From Firm-08 sp045546995 (GTDB lineage Bacteria; Bacillota; Clostridia; Oscillospirales; QAKW01), in assembly GCA_045546995.1 (NCBI GenBank), contig JAZQDW010000008.1:62001-126000 (forward strand): a stretch of 64,000 nucleotides of DNA, read 5' to 3'. The notes under the pieces were generated by a model. That model did no database searches. It worked only from the letters and a program-made list of their open reading frames with translations, and was not told the DNA's origin. A program made the position numbers and the translations under genes. Position 1 is the first letter of the stretch. The number at the start of each line of letters is the position of its first letter. Positions 8,637 to 16,352 of the stretch are shown here, piece by piece.

Positions 8637-8712
8637 GCTGCTGTAGCTCAGTAGGTAGAGTGCATCCTTGGTAAGGATGAGGTCGTCAGTTCAACTCTGA
8701 TCAGCAGCTCCA
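8637..8712 (+). tRNA. tRNA-Thr (GGT)
   Basis: A 76-base cloverleaf. The acceptor arms GCTGCTG and CAGCAGC pair perfectly, with discriminator T and an encoded CCA end (8710-8712). The anticodon stem CATCC/GGATG encloses the seven-base loop TTGGTAA, giving anticodon GGT, which reads ACC and ACT. The D arm (GCTCAGTAGGTAGAGT) and the T arm with TTCAACT are present. It is a single tRNA unit between its own promoter and terminator. Confidence 0.95.
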
Positions 8713-8747
8713 AAACCGACTTGTTTTTACAAGTCGGTTTTTCTTTT
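8713..8747 (+). terminator. Terminator of the tRNA-Thr unit
   Basis: AAACCGACTTG and CAAGTCGGTTT form an 11-bp stem immediately after the CCA end, followed by TTCTTTT. Confidence 0.92.
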
Positions 8748-8797
8748 GTAAGCTTTTTGATAATTTGTTGAATAATGGTAAACATTATGAACATCTA

Positions 8798-8826
8798 TTG
8801 CACAAAGAATGGTAAAGTGGTATACT
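8798..8826 (+). promoter_or_regulatory. Promoter of the nucleoside-hydrolase-like gene
   Basis: TTGCAC (8798-8803), 17-base spacer, TATACT (8821-8826). It lies 18 bases before the start codon. Confidence 0.7.
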
Positions 8827-8843
8827 TTTATTGAGGTGAAATT

Positions 8844-9734
8844 ATGCGTGAATTTATTTTGGGAACAGATTGGTGGACGGATTGCGACGATGCAGTGGCT
8901 GTTCGTTTGTTGGCGCGCGCCCACCGTTCCGGGCAGATAGCATTGAAGGGCATTGGAATTAATGCCTGTATGGAACACTCGGTTTCGTCCTTAGAAGGCT
9001 TTTTGATTACGGAAGGGATTTGTGACATTCCTTTGGGCATAGATGTTGAGGCCACTGATTTTGGTGGTCATCCACCCTATCAAAAACGCCTTTCCGCCCT
9101 CAGTCGGAAATATCACTCCAACAGCGATGCCGTTGATGCCGTAAAATTGTATAGACAGGTTTTGTCTGAAAGTGCCGATAAATTGGAAATAATCGAAATT
9201 GGCTTTTTGCAGGTCATTGCGGACGTTTTGAAAAGTGAATCGGATGAGATTTCACCTTTGACCGGTATGGAACTGATTAAGTCCAAGGTATCCAAAATTT
9301 GGGTGATGGCAGGCAAATGGGACGAAGACGGCGGCAAAGAAAACAATTTCGCTCGCAACGATCGTGCCAGAAAAGCTGCGCATTATTTCTGCGAGTTTTG
9401 CCCGGTCGAAGTGTCTTTTTTGGGCTGGGAGGTCGGTAAGGATGTAATTACCGGCGGCATATTGAAAAAAGATGATCCGTTATATTCCGTTTTATGCGAT
9501 CATGGTTCGTATCAGGGGAGAAGCTCGTGGGATCCGATGCTGGTTCTGATGGCCCTTATCGGTAACGAGCAGGAAGCCGGATATGACATTGTTTCGGGGA
9601 CTGCTTCAGTAGATGCGGTAACCGGTGAGAATCATTTTATACAAGGTGAAAACGGTTTGCATAACTATGTAGTGATGAAGCATTCAAATCAGTATTATGA
9701 GGATATGATTCATCAGAGAATTGCATCTTTGTAA
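8844..9734 (+). CDS. Nucleoside-hydrolase-like protein with a variant metal site
   Basis: A 296-residue protein related to the inosine/uridine-preferring nucleoside hydrolase superfamily, which cleaves the N-glycosidic bond of ribonucleosides. The N-terminal calcium motif, usually DTDPGxDDA, is here D-WWTDC-DDA: the first Asp and the Asp-Asp pair are kept but the second-site Asp is Trp. The C-terminal His-Asp dyad region reads SWDPMLVL, keeping Asp but with Trp for His. Substrate preference may therefore differ. The start is supported by GAGGTGA. It appears monocistronic. Confidence 0.75.
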   Translation: MREFILGTDWWTDCDDAVAVRLLARAHRSGQIALKGIGINACMEHSVSSLEGFLITEGICDIPLGIDVEATDFGGHPPYQKRLSALSRKYHSNSDAVDAVKLYRQVLSESADKLEIIEIGFLQVIADVLKSESDEISPLTGMELIKSKVSKIWVMAGKWDEDGGKENNFARNDRARKAAHYFCEFCPVEVSFLGWEVGKDVITGGILKKDDPLYSVLCDHGSYQGRSSWDPMLVLMALIGNEQEAGYDIVSGTASVDAVTGENHFIQGENGLHNYVVMKHSNQYYEDMIHQRIASL

Positions 9735-9749
9735 TAAATGACTTTAAAA

Positions 9750-9778
9750 TTGATTCTTGGACAAAGATGTGGTACAAT
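9750..9778 (+). promoter_or_regulatory. Promoter of the DUF6106-like gene
   Basis: TTGATT (9750-9755), 17 bases, TACAAT (9773-9778), upstream of the GGAGG at about 9801. Confidence 0.65.
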
Positions 9779-9812
9779 AAACTGATTGTTCTAACGAAAC
9801 GGAGGCATATAG

Positions 9813-10325
9813 ATGGAAAGCTATATTGAGCAGGTTGTAGTACAACGTATGAATTTTGAATCGCAGGCAAAACGTTTTATCTTAACGATTTTACCGTTAA
9901 TGTTGGCGATTTTGCTGATTATGACAAACGTTCCGCCGCTTTATAAGGTGTTTGTTTTTGCGGCAGTTGTCGGTTTGGTGTACTTATCCTATAATATGTT
10001 TATGGGGTTTTATATTGAGTGGGAGTACATTTTTGTGACCAACGAGGTTTCCTTTGCGAAAATCTCCAACAAAAGCAAGCGAAAAGAAATGCTTACCTGT
10101 CAGGTAAACGACACTTTGGTTTTGGCAAAAAGCAGCGATCGCGAGCATCTTGGTGATTTGGCAAAAGATGCTAAAAAACACGTGTTTCTTTCAAATACCG
10201 GTGCAGATTATTATGTATGGGTGTTGAAGGATAAAAACGGAAAGAAGATATGCGTACATTTTGAACCGAACGAAGTGATGCTGAATAGCATTCAGACTTT
10301 GGCAAGAAGCAAGGTGTTTATTTAA
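9813..10325 (+). CDS. DUF6106-like small membrane protein
   Basis: A 170-residue protein: a short cytoplasmic N-terminus (VEQ/VVQRMNF pattern), two closely spaced helices (about residues 24-40 and 46-66), and a cytoplasmic domain of about 100 residues beginning with the membrane-proximal YIEWEYIFVTNEVSFAKIS. This fits what I recall of DUF6106 proteins of Clostridia, of unknown function and PH-like in appearance. The gene has its own promoter and GGAGG; it ends 13 bases before nnr, so the two are probably co-transcribed. Confidence 0.6.
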   Translation: MESYIEQVVVQRMNFESQAKRFILTILPLMLAILLIMTNVPPLYKVFVFAAVVGLVYLSYNMFMGFYIEWEYIFVTNEVSFAKISNKSKRKEMLTCQVNDTLVLAKSSDREHLGDLAKDAKKHVFLSNTGADYYVWVLKDKNGKKICVHFEPNEVMLNSIQTLARSKVFI

Positions 10326-10338
10326 AAGGTGATTTTTT

Positions 10339-11811
10339 ATGAAAATTTGTTCAGCTCGACAAGTGCGTGAAATAGACAGATTGACGATTCAGTCTGGCAC
10401 TGATGGACTTGCGCTGATGCAAAATGCCGCTCGCGCCGTATATGAAACCATTGTGGAAAAAACCAACGTTCGTGATAGCGTATGTATTTTATGCGGTTGC
10501 GGAAACAATGCAGGTGATGGATTTGCTTTGGCAAGGCTGCTGGTGCCAATATTTCAAAGTGTCACGGTAATGTTGCTATGCGGTAATCAATTTTCTCCGG
10601 ATGCAGCGCATTACTTTGATAAACTATGTAAGGAAGTCAAAACAGTAGATACGGTACCGGCCGCTTCGGTTTATGTTGATGCGGTTTTTGGCACTGGGTT
10701 TCGTGGCGATCTTGCGCCCGAGATTCAGGAAGTTTTTTCTACAGTAAATCAACAACGTAATGCGGTTCGGGTAGCAATCGACGTTCCCAGCGGCATTGCC
10801 TGTGATTGTGGAGATGTATCTGTAAATAGTTTTATGGCGGATTTTACGGTTACGTTTGAAATTTTAAAAGTGTGTCACGTTTTGCCGAACTGTCGTGATT
10901 TTTGCGGAGAAATTGTGGTCAAACAAATCGGCCTTTCTAAAGAAATTATCAAGCAATCACCGTTTTTGGCCGAAACAATTGATACGATTTCATTGCCGGT
11001 TAAGGCACACAACTTGCACAAGGGGACTGCCGGCACTCTTTTTGCTGTGGTGGGCTGCAGAGAATATCAAGGAGCGGCTTCGTTGTCGACTCTTGCTGCT
11101 TTACGGAGTGGTTGCGGAATCGTGTCTGCTTTTGTACCGGAAAGCATTTATGCGCCGGTTGCGGCAAAAGTGTTCAGCGCAATTCTTGTTTCCTGCCCGG
11201 AAAATCGGGATGGGATTCATTTAAAATCTACCGGTGATATTCTTGCTGCGTATGCAAAAAAACGCAAACCGACGGCGATTTTGCTGGGAAGCGGAATGGG
11301 GCGGTTTGAGGAACTTGAGGACGTGATTCGCTGTGCGCTGCAAATAGATGTCCCGACCGTGGTTGACGGAGATGGATTATATTATGTAACCAAAGATGTG
11401 TTGAAATCACGATGTGCACCTACGGTTTTGACACCTCATATCGGTGAATTTGCAAATATGTGTCAGATGTCGATTGATGCAGTTTTAAGCGATCGTTTTT
11501 TGTTTAGTCGCCAATATGCCGCAGATAATAACGTTGTGCTGGTGCTCAAGGATTCAGTCACGATCGTAACAGCACCGAACGGGGCCCAATTTCTATTAAA
11601 CGTACCTAATCCCGGCCTTGCAAAAGGGGGGAGTGGTGACGTTCTGGCAGGTTTGATTGCAGGACTCCTTGCACAAGGACTGGATGCCTGTTATGCTGCC
11701 CGGGCAGGAGTATGGATTCATTCGAAAGCGGCCGCCTATACTGCAGAAAATATGGGACACTATGCAATGCTACCCGAGGATATAATTTCTAATTTGCATT
11801 TAGCATTATAA
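10339..11811 (+). CDS. nnr: Bifunctional NAD(P)HX epimerase/dehydratase Nnr
   Basis: A 490-residue cytoplasmic repair enzyme for hydrated NAD(P)H. The N-terminal YjeF/NnrE epimerase domain (about residues 1-210) shows CGCGNNAGDGFALARLL. The C-terminal ribokinase-like NnrD dehydratase domain (about 220-490) shows GSGMGRFEE, VVDGDGLYYV, LTPHIGEFANM and the catalytic NPGLAKGGSGDVLAG. The fused arrangement and length are typical. The start has AAAGGTGA directly upstream. Confidence 0.93.
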   Translation: MKICSARQVREIDRLTIQSGTDGLALMQNAARAVYETIVEKTNVRDSVCILCGCGNNAGDGFALARLLVPIFQSVTVMLLCGNQFSPDAAHYFDKLCKEVKTVDTVPAASVYVDAVFGTGFRGDLAPEIQEVFSTVNQQRNAVRVAIDVPSGIACDCGDVSVNSFMADFTVTFEILKVCHVLPNCRDFCGEIVVKQIGLSKEIIKQSPFLAETIDTISLPVKAHNLHKGTAGTLFAVVGCREYQGAASLSTLAALRSGCGIVSAFVPESIYAPVAAKVFSAILVSCPENRDGIHLKSTGDILAAYAKKRKPTAILLGSGMGRFEELEDVIRCALQIDVPTVVDGDGLYYVTKDVLKSRCAPTVLTPHIGEFANMCQMSIDAVLSDRFLFSRQYAADNNVVLVLKDSVTIVTAPNGAQFLLNVPNPGLAKGGSGDVLAGLIAGLLAQGLDACYAARAGVWIHSKAAAYTAENMGHYAMLPEDIISNLHLAL

Positions 11812-11840
11812 TCCAAAAAAGGGTTTCCTATGATTATAAA

Positions 11841-11876
11841 AAAGGCAGAAACGTTTTTTTGTTTCTGCCTTTTTTA
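11841..11876 (+). terminator. Terminator of nnr
   Basis: AAAGGCAGAAAC and GTTTCTGCCTTT form a 12-bp stem with a T-rich loop and a T run. Confidence 0.92.
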
Positions 11877-11907
11877 TAAGGGGATATCCTAAAGGCTTGG
11901 AAAATTA

Positions 11908-11940
11908 AAAGCTGTGTAGAAATTCTACACAGCTTTTTTT
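11908..11940. terminator. Bidirectional terminator between nnr and the araC-type gene
   Basis: GCTGTGTAG (11911-11919) pairs with CTACACAGC (11925-11933). An A run on the left and a T run on the right let it act in both directions. It probably ends the minus-strand regulator transcript. Confidence 0.8.
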
Positions 11941-11977
11941 CGTCTTTAAGAGTGTGACTTAAATGCGCCCGTCTTTT

Positions 11978-12775
11978 TTAATATTCCTCAAGAACAGAAC
12001 GACGGTATTCCGTAGGTGTTATGCCCACCGTGGCTTTGAAGGATTTGTTGAAATGAGATTGGGAGCAGTAGCCTGTTTCCTCTGCAATTCTTGAAAGGGA
12101 ATATTCACCCGCGCGGATAAGCTGCTTTGCCCGTTCGATGCGTTTTTTTAGAGTGTATTCATAAGGGGTCATCCCTGTTTTTTGATGAAATAAAGTGTGC
12201 AGATAATTGGGGGAGAGGTGAACTGCCTTGGCAAGAGCTTGAAGGGAGCAGTCCTCGGTAAAATGCGTATCCAAATATTGCACCGCCTCCTTTGTGATCC
12301 GATCCCCTGCATCGGGAGACCTGTGGGGATGGGTGTTGCCTGCTAAATGCAGGCAGCGGCAGATGATCTCCAGCAGCAAGGCGTTGACCTGCAGTTTGGC
12401 CTCTGTTGTTTCCTCATTTAATAAATTACTGATCGCCTCAAATTTTTTTAAAAATATGTCAGTCTCGTCCTCTGCAAACAAAACGTCGGGCAGGCCATGC
12501 AGGATCTCCTCCACCTCTCCGTCACCGCAGGGGAGGATACGGATGTAGCTACACCGTACCGGAAGATCGCTGTATCTGAGCTGATGGGGCTTGGCGCACA
12601 GGATCATACCTCGACGGATAGGATAGACCTGATTGTCCACGTAGCTTTTTCCCGTGTCGGTGTGGAAAATCTCCAGTTCATAGTGTTGCACAAAACGGGG
12701 AGCGGATCTGTTTTTGGATTTGTATAAAAGATTACTGTCGAAAACCGACGATTTCAGTGAAGAAAGCGGACGCAT
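11978..12775 (-). CDS. AraC-family transcriptional regulator
   Basis: A 265-residue regulator. The N-terminal half (about residues 20-150) has the cupin-like sensor pattern. The C-terminal ~100 residues carry two helix-turn-helix units, around CSLQALAKAVHLSPNYLHTLF and YSLSRIAEETGYCSQSHFNKSF, ending with the family signature GITPTEYRR. It is transcribed divergently from the glycoside hydrolase gene, with a 141-base intergenic region between the two start codons, and is most likely that gene's sugar-responsive activator (inference from position). By eye its GC is higher than its neighbours'. Confidence 0.9.
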   Translation of the reverse strand: MRPLSSLKSSVFDSNLLYKSKNRSAPRFVQHYELEIFHTDTGKSYVDNQVYPIRRGMILCAKPHQLRYSDLPVRCSYIRILPCGDGEVEEILHGLPDVLFAEDETDIFLKKFEAISNLLNEETTEAKLQVNALLLEIICRCLHLAGNTHPHRSPDAGDRITKEAVQYLDTHFTEDCSLQALAKAVHLSPNYLHTLFHQKTGMTPYEYTLKKRIERAKQLIRAGEYSLSRIAEETGYCSQSHFNKSFKATVGITPTEYRRSVLEEY

Positions 12776-12797
12776 AGAAATCCTCCGAAGTCATAAG

Positions 12798-12818
12798 ATT
12801 ATGATATAAAATCATAAT
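12798..12818. repeat. Inverted repeat in the araC/glycoside hydrolase intergenic region
   Basis: ATTATGAT and ATCATAAT are separated by ATAAA, giving a perfect 8-bp dyad in an AT-rich promoter region. It lies 23 bases from the regulator start codon and is a possible operator for the regulator. The hydrolase -10 is probably one of the TATAAT/TATTAT boxes at 12849-12874, with no good -35, as in activator-dependent promoters. Confidence 0.55.
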
Positions 12819-12916
12819 ATAATACTATATTTTGATTTATTTTCGTAATATAATGAAAATCACAACAGTATTATAGCAGAATGCGTTCTGCTTGTCGAGT
12901 CAGAAAGGAGTTTTTT

Positions 12917-14350
12917 ATGGAACGTTTGATCCTTACCGGGAAATTACCCCATTATGATGCTAAGGATATCGCTTTTTCCCGCCTTGGTGTGGGCTTTGAA
13001 AAATTAGATCGGGATGTATTTGATCCAGAGCCTGCATATGATCCGGTTGCCTCCATCGGTGTGAAGCGGGTCCGTTTGCAATCGGGTTGGATGAAGACGG
13101 AACAGGAGGAGGGCGTCTACGATTTTTCTTGGCTGGATCGCATTGTGGACAATCTGATCGCCCGTGGTATGGAGCCGTGGCTTTGCCTGTGCTATGGAAA
13201 CCCTATTTATACCGATCTTGCCAAGCCTGTTTTCGGTGCGGTAGGTTGTCCGCCTATTGCAACCCGGCGGGAGATGGATGCATGGATTGCATACGTGAAG
13301 GCAACCGTTGAGCATTTTTGCGGAAGGATCAGACTGTACGAGATCTGGAACGAGCCGGATTGTAGTTACTCCTGGCGCCATTATGAGAAGGAGACTAAGG
13401 ATTACGAAAAGGATGCCTATGAATACGGCATCTTTGCCTCGGCTACAGCCCGCGCTGTCAAGGAGGTCGATGCCAAAGCCGAGGTTGCGGCTTTGGCACT
13501 TGCCCACAGCCGTGCCGACGGTTTTGCTTTTGCTGAAATTGCCCTTTCTACAGGGCTGCATCAGTATATCGACTATGTCTCCTTCCACAGCTATTCCGCT
13601 AATGACAGGGAGCGTTGCAATCGTATCAGGACGTTGAAGACGCTTGTACACGCCTACAACCCTAACATCAAGCTGATACAAGGCGAGTCGGGGTGCCAAT
13701 CCCGCAGTGACGGCGCGGGTGCGTTGGCGCGGATGGCGTGGACGGAAGAAAAACAGTGCAAAATGCTGCTGCGCATTTTAATTCGTGATCTGTATTGCGG
13801 AGTGGAATTTGCCTCGTATTTTTCTTCTTTGGATATGGTGGAGGCTTTGCGGGGAAGACTTGCCGATAAGGCTTCTTATATGGATTACGGTTATTTTGGG
13901 GTTCTACGTGCTGACTTTGATGAAAACGGACGAGGGACGGGGAACTACAGCAAGAAGCCTTCCTACTATGCCCTTTCTACTCTGGCATCTCTGATGAAGG
14001 GGGATGTTCGGCCTGCAGATATTGCCTATTCCAAGGAAAGCCTCCCCTCCATTCGTATCAATGGCGATGATTGCACCGATTCTTCCATCGAAGTCTACGG
14101 TTTCCGTCTGGAGGACGGCAGAACGGCGGTGATCTATTGGAATAATGTGCCCATCCTCACCTCTACCTACGAGGGAACGATTTCTCTTGCGATCTACGGG
14201 CAGAAGGGAGTTGCTCCGCAGGTCTGTGATCTTCGGAACGGTAATCTCTACAACCTGCCCGAGGAGATGTGGAAAAAGAGCGGTGCGCGGGGCGTATTGT
14301 TGAAGAATCTTCCCCTTACTGATTGTCCCATCGCTTTGATTTTTGAGTAA
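12917..14350 (+). CDS. Clan-A glycoside hydrolase, GH39-like
   Basis: A 477-residue protein without a signal peptide, so a cytoplasmic glycosidase. Its first ~350 residues are a TIM barrel with clan-A features: the acid/base Glu in LYEIWNEPD and a likely nucleophile Glu in LIQGESGCQS. A beta-sandwich-like domain follows. The best match I can suggest is GH39 (beta-xylosidase or related), but GH5 or another clan-A family is possible. The start is ATG 12917 with AAAGGAG. It is divergent from an AraC regulator. Higher GC and different codon choice (by eye), and its place next to trmD, suggest acquisition. Confidence 0.75.
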   Translation: MERLILTGKLPHYDAKDIAFSRLGVGFEKLDRDVFDPEPAYDPVASIGVKRVRLQSGWMKTEQEEGVYDFSWLDRIVDNLIARGMEPWLCLCYGNPIYTDLAKPVFGAVGCPPIATRREMDAWIAYVKATVEHFCGRIRLYEIWNEPDCSYSWRHYEKETKDYEKDAYEYGIFASATARAVKEVDAKAEVAALALAHSRADGFAFAEIALSTGLHQYIDYVSFHSYSANDRERCNRIRTLKTLVHAYNPNIKLIQGESGCQSRSDGAGALARMAWTEEKQCKMLLRILIRDLYCGVEFASYFSSLDMVEALRGRLADKASYMDYGYFGVLRADFDENGRGTGNYSKKPSYYALSTLASLMKGDVRPADIAYSKESLPSIRINGDDCTDSSIEVYGFRLEDGRTAVIYWNNVPILTSTYEGTISLAIYGQKGVAPQVCDLRNGNLYNLPEEMWKKSGARGVLLKNLPLTDCPIALIFE

Positions 14351-14401
14351 AATCAAAAGGCGGTTACTTTAAGTAGGCGAATAAAATATAACTCATTGCT
14401 A

Positions 14402-14462
14402 ACATCTCACCAAAGGTGAGGTGTATCACTACAAGTAACATTGGGCGCCCAAATGTCTTGCT
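14402..14462. repeat. Tandem inverted repeats after the glycoside hydrolase
   Basis: Two structures occupy the convergent spacer. ACATCTCACC-AAA-GGTGAGGTGT (14402-14424) is a near-perfect 10-bp stem. TTGGGCGCCCAA (about 14443-14454) is a perfect palindrome inside a larger imperfect one. Neither is followed by a T tract, so they are not simple terminators. The rest of 14351-14484 shows no gene. Confidence 0.6.
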
Positions 14463-14484
14463 TGTTGCGGTGTGAGACAAAAGT

Positions 14485-14518
14485 AAAAGATGCACGAAAA
14501 TTTCGTACATCTTTTTTA
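14485..14518. terminator. Terminator between the hydrolase and trmD
   Basis: AAAAGATG-C-ACGAAAATTTCGT-A-CATCTTTTTT: a long AT-rich hairpin with one mismatch and T tracts available on both strands. It closes the minus-strand trmD operon. Confidence 0.8.
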
Positions 14519-14539
14519 CTGTACGTTAGAGTACAACTT

Positions 14540-15238
14540 TTATATCAGCTCTTTTTTGTATTTCTCATATAAATCCGGTCGCTTTACTTTGGTGCGTTCA
14601 ATTGACATTTCTCTGCGCCAGGTTTCGATGTTTTTGTGGTGACCTGAAAGCAGGATTTCCGGAACGGCACGACCGTTCCAAACCTCCGGTCGGGAGTATT
14701 GGGGATATTCCAAAAGACCGTTATAAAGGCTCTCCCCCTGATAGGCATCTTCGTTTCTTAATACGCCGTCTACCATTCGAGAGATACTGTCTACCAAAAT
14801 ACACGCAGGTATTTCTCCGCCGGTGAGGACATAGTCTCCGATGGAAATCTCCTCATCCACGATCTCTTCCAGAATTCGCTCATCCACGCCTTCATAATGC
14901 CCACATAAAATAACGATTTGTTCGTGGGTGGCAAGCTGGCGTACCTTTTCTTGCGTCAACACCTTTCCCTGGGGGGACATATAAACCGTGTGTGGCTTTT
15001 TCTCCAGACCATTTGTTGCGGCACGAAAACAATCGTAGATGGGCTGGCACTGCATCACCATGCCGGTACCGCCACCATAGGGATAATCGTCCACTTGTTT
15101 TTGCTTGTTTACGGTATAATCGCGGATATTAAACGTTTCTATTTCAATATGTCCTTTTTTCTGCGCCCGTCCAATGATGCTTTCATCTAAAACCGTACGC
15201 ACCATCTCGGGGAAAAGGGTTAAAATTGTAAATTTCAC
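14540..15238 (-). CDS. trmD: tRNA (guanine-N1)-methyltransferase TrmD
   Basis: A 232-residue SPOUT methyltransferase that makes m1G37 in tRNA. The family start MKFTILTLFPEMV, the knot region VILCGHYEGVDERI and SIGDYVLTGGE are all visible. The start codon is GTG, sharing its G with the rimM stop (TAGTG), so translation is coupled. In most Firmicutes rplS follows; here the operon ends at trmD and no rplS is in the window. Confidence 0.97.
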   Translation of the reverse strand: MKFTILTLFPEMVRTVLDESIIGRAQKKGHIEIETFNIRDYTVNKQKQVDDYPYGGGTGMVMQCQPIYDCFRAATNGLEKKPHTVYMSPQGKVLTQEKVRQLATHEQIVILCGHYEGVDERILEEIVDEEISIGDYVLTGGEIPACILVDSISRMVDGVLRNEDAYQGESLYNGLLEYPQYSRPEVWNGRAVPEILLSGHHKNIETWRREMSIERTKVKRPDLYEKYKKELI

Positions 15239-15732
15239 TAGTCAAACAATCCTTTCAGCGGGCGAACGGAAATGACTCCGTTTTCAAGATCGGTATCGAT
15301 CACCACTTCGTCGATCTTTGGGATCAAATACAGACGATCTCCCTGTACTTCATAAACGTCGTTGGCGCCGGTTTGAATGACACTTTTAAGATTTCCGTAT
15401 TCTTTGCCGGTATCGACGTCTATGACCTTTGCACCAATCAAATCCTCAATGAAATATCTTCCATCTTCCAACTCAATGTCTTCACAATTGATTTGTAAAA
15501 TCTTTCCGACAAAGGCCTCGGCCTGATCGATATGATCAACGCCCTCCAGGCGAATCAAAGTGACGTTTTTGTGTACGCGTGATGATACAACGTTAACCTC
15601 TGTGCCATCAATAAAAAAACGGTCGAACTCCAATAAAAAATCCGGTCCGTCGCACAAGGGATAAACCTTGATTTCTCCGCGGATGCCGTGAGTATTTACG
15701 ATTTTACCTGCATCTAAATAACTGTTTTTCAT
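15238..15732 (-). CDS. rimM: Ribosome maturation factor RimM
   Basis: A 164-residue 16S rRNA processing factor acting on the 30S head. The N-terminal motif AGKIVNTHGIRGEIKV and the C-terminal PRC-barrel region (LIGAKVID...IPKIDEVVI) are clear. I place the start at ATG 15732 behind AAGAGGA; the frame extends 45 bases upstream, but those bases lie in a stable hairpin and lack a ribosome site. It is coupled to trmD. Confidence 0.94.
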   Translation of the reverse strand: MKNSYLDAGKIVNTHGIRGEIKVYPLCDGPDFLLEFDRFFIDGTEVNVVSSRVHKNVTLIRLEGVDHIDQAEAFVGKILQINCEDIELEDGRYFIEDLIGAKVIDVDTGKEYGNLKSVIQTGANDVYEVQGDRLYLIPKIDEVVIDTDLENGVISVRPLKGLFD

Positions 15733-15750
15733 ATGATTCCTCTTATAAAA

Positions 15751-15773
15751 ACAGGAAGGTTTGTAACCTTCCT
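15751..15773 (-). promoter_or_regulatory. Hairpin between khpA and rimM (attenuator-like)
   Basis: CAGGAAGGTT and AACCTTCCTG form a perfect 10-bp stem with a three-base loop. On the minus strand it is followed by TTTTAT, so it could act as a weak terminator or attenuator inside the operon. Confidence 0.6.
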
Positions 15774-15780
15774 GCATTAT

Positions 15781-16008
15781 TTACTTAATTTCGACAATTA
15801 CTTTTTTAGGCAATTTATAGGATGCGGATTTGACGATAGCGCGAATCGCTTTTGCGATTTTACCGTGTTTACCGATCACTCTGCCCATATCATCGGGATC
15901 AACCGTCAGCTCGTAAACAATTGCGGCTTCGGTTTCCGTTTCGGTTACTTGGACTTGATCGGGATTGTCAACCAGCGATTTAGCCAAATAAAGAATAAGG
16001 TCTTTCAT
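15781..16008 (-). CDS. khpA: KH-domain RNA-binding protein KhpA
   Basis: A 75-residue single KH domain with the GxxG loop in VIGKHGKIAKAIRAIV. KhpA normally pairs with KhpB/Jag to bind RNA and affect cell division and wall growth in Gram-positives. The length and position between rpsP and rimM are the usual ones. The ribosome site is AAAGGAGTC. Confidence 0.95.
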   Translation of the reverse strand: MKDLILYLAKSLVDNPDQVQVTETETEAAIVYELTVDPDDMGRVIGKHGKIAKAIRAIVKSASYKLPKKVIVEIK

Positions 16009-16034
16009 TGTGACTCCTTTTGTAATCCGTAAGT

Positions 16035-16062
16035 CTGCGGAGAAGGGGAGCCTTCTCCGCAG
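16035..16062 (-). repeat. Stable hairpin between rpsP and khpA
   Basis: CTGCGGAGAAGG and CCTTCTCCGCAG form a 12-bp perfect stem with a four-base loop. No T tract follows on the minus strand, so it is unlikely to terminate; RNA processing or 3'-end protection of rpsP mRNA is possible. Confidence 0.6.
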
Positions 16063-16070
16063 AAAATTGT

Positions 16071-16313
16071 TTACAGAATACCCTGTTTTTTCAAGATTGC
16101 TTTCACGGTATCGGTGGGCTGTGCGCCGTTCTTAATCCAAGCCTGAGCCTTATCAGCGTCAATTTCAACGCTTGCGGGATCAGTCAAAGGATTATAGGTT
16201 CCGATTTCTTCGATGAATCTGCCATCTCTGGGGAATCTGGAGTCAGCAACAACGATGCGATAGGTGGGAGCCTTCTTTGCACCAAGTCTTCTGAGTCTGA
16301 TTTTTACTGCCAT
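16071..16313 (-). CDS. rpsP: 30S ribosomal protein S16
   Basis: An 80-residue S16: MAVKIRLRRLGAKKAPTYRI, then VVADSRFPRDGRFIEEIGTY and a C-terminal VKAILKKQGIL, all typical. The start at 16313 follows AGAGGTG. Confidence 0.98.
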   Translation of the reverse strand: MAVKIRLRRLGAKKAPTYRIVVADSRFPRDGRFIEEIGTYNPLTDPASVEIDADKAQAWIKNGAQPTDTVKAILKKQGIL

Positions 16314-16352
16314 ATTTTTCACCTCTTTCAAGATTTGTTTATTTTTGTTTTT

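Noticed and set aside
16035..16062. Rho-independent terminator after rpsP
   Set aside because: The stem is strong but no T tract follows on the transcribed strand, so it is listed only as a hairpin.
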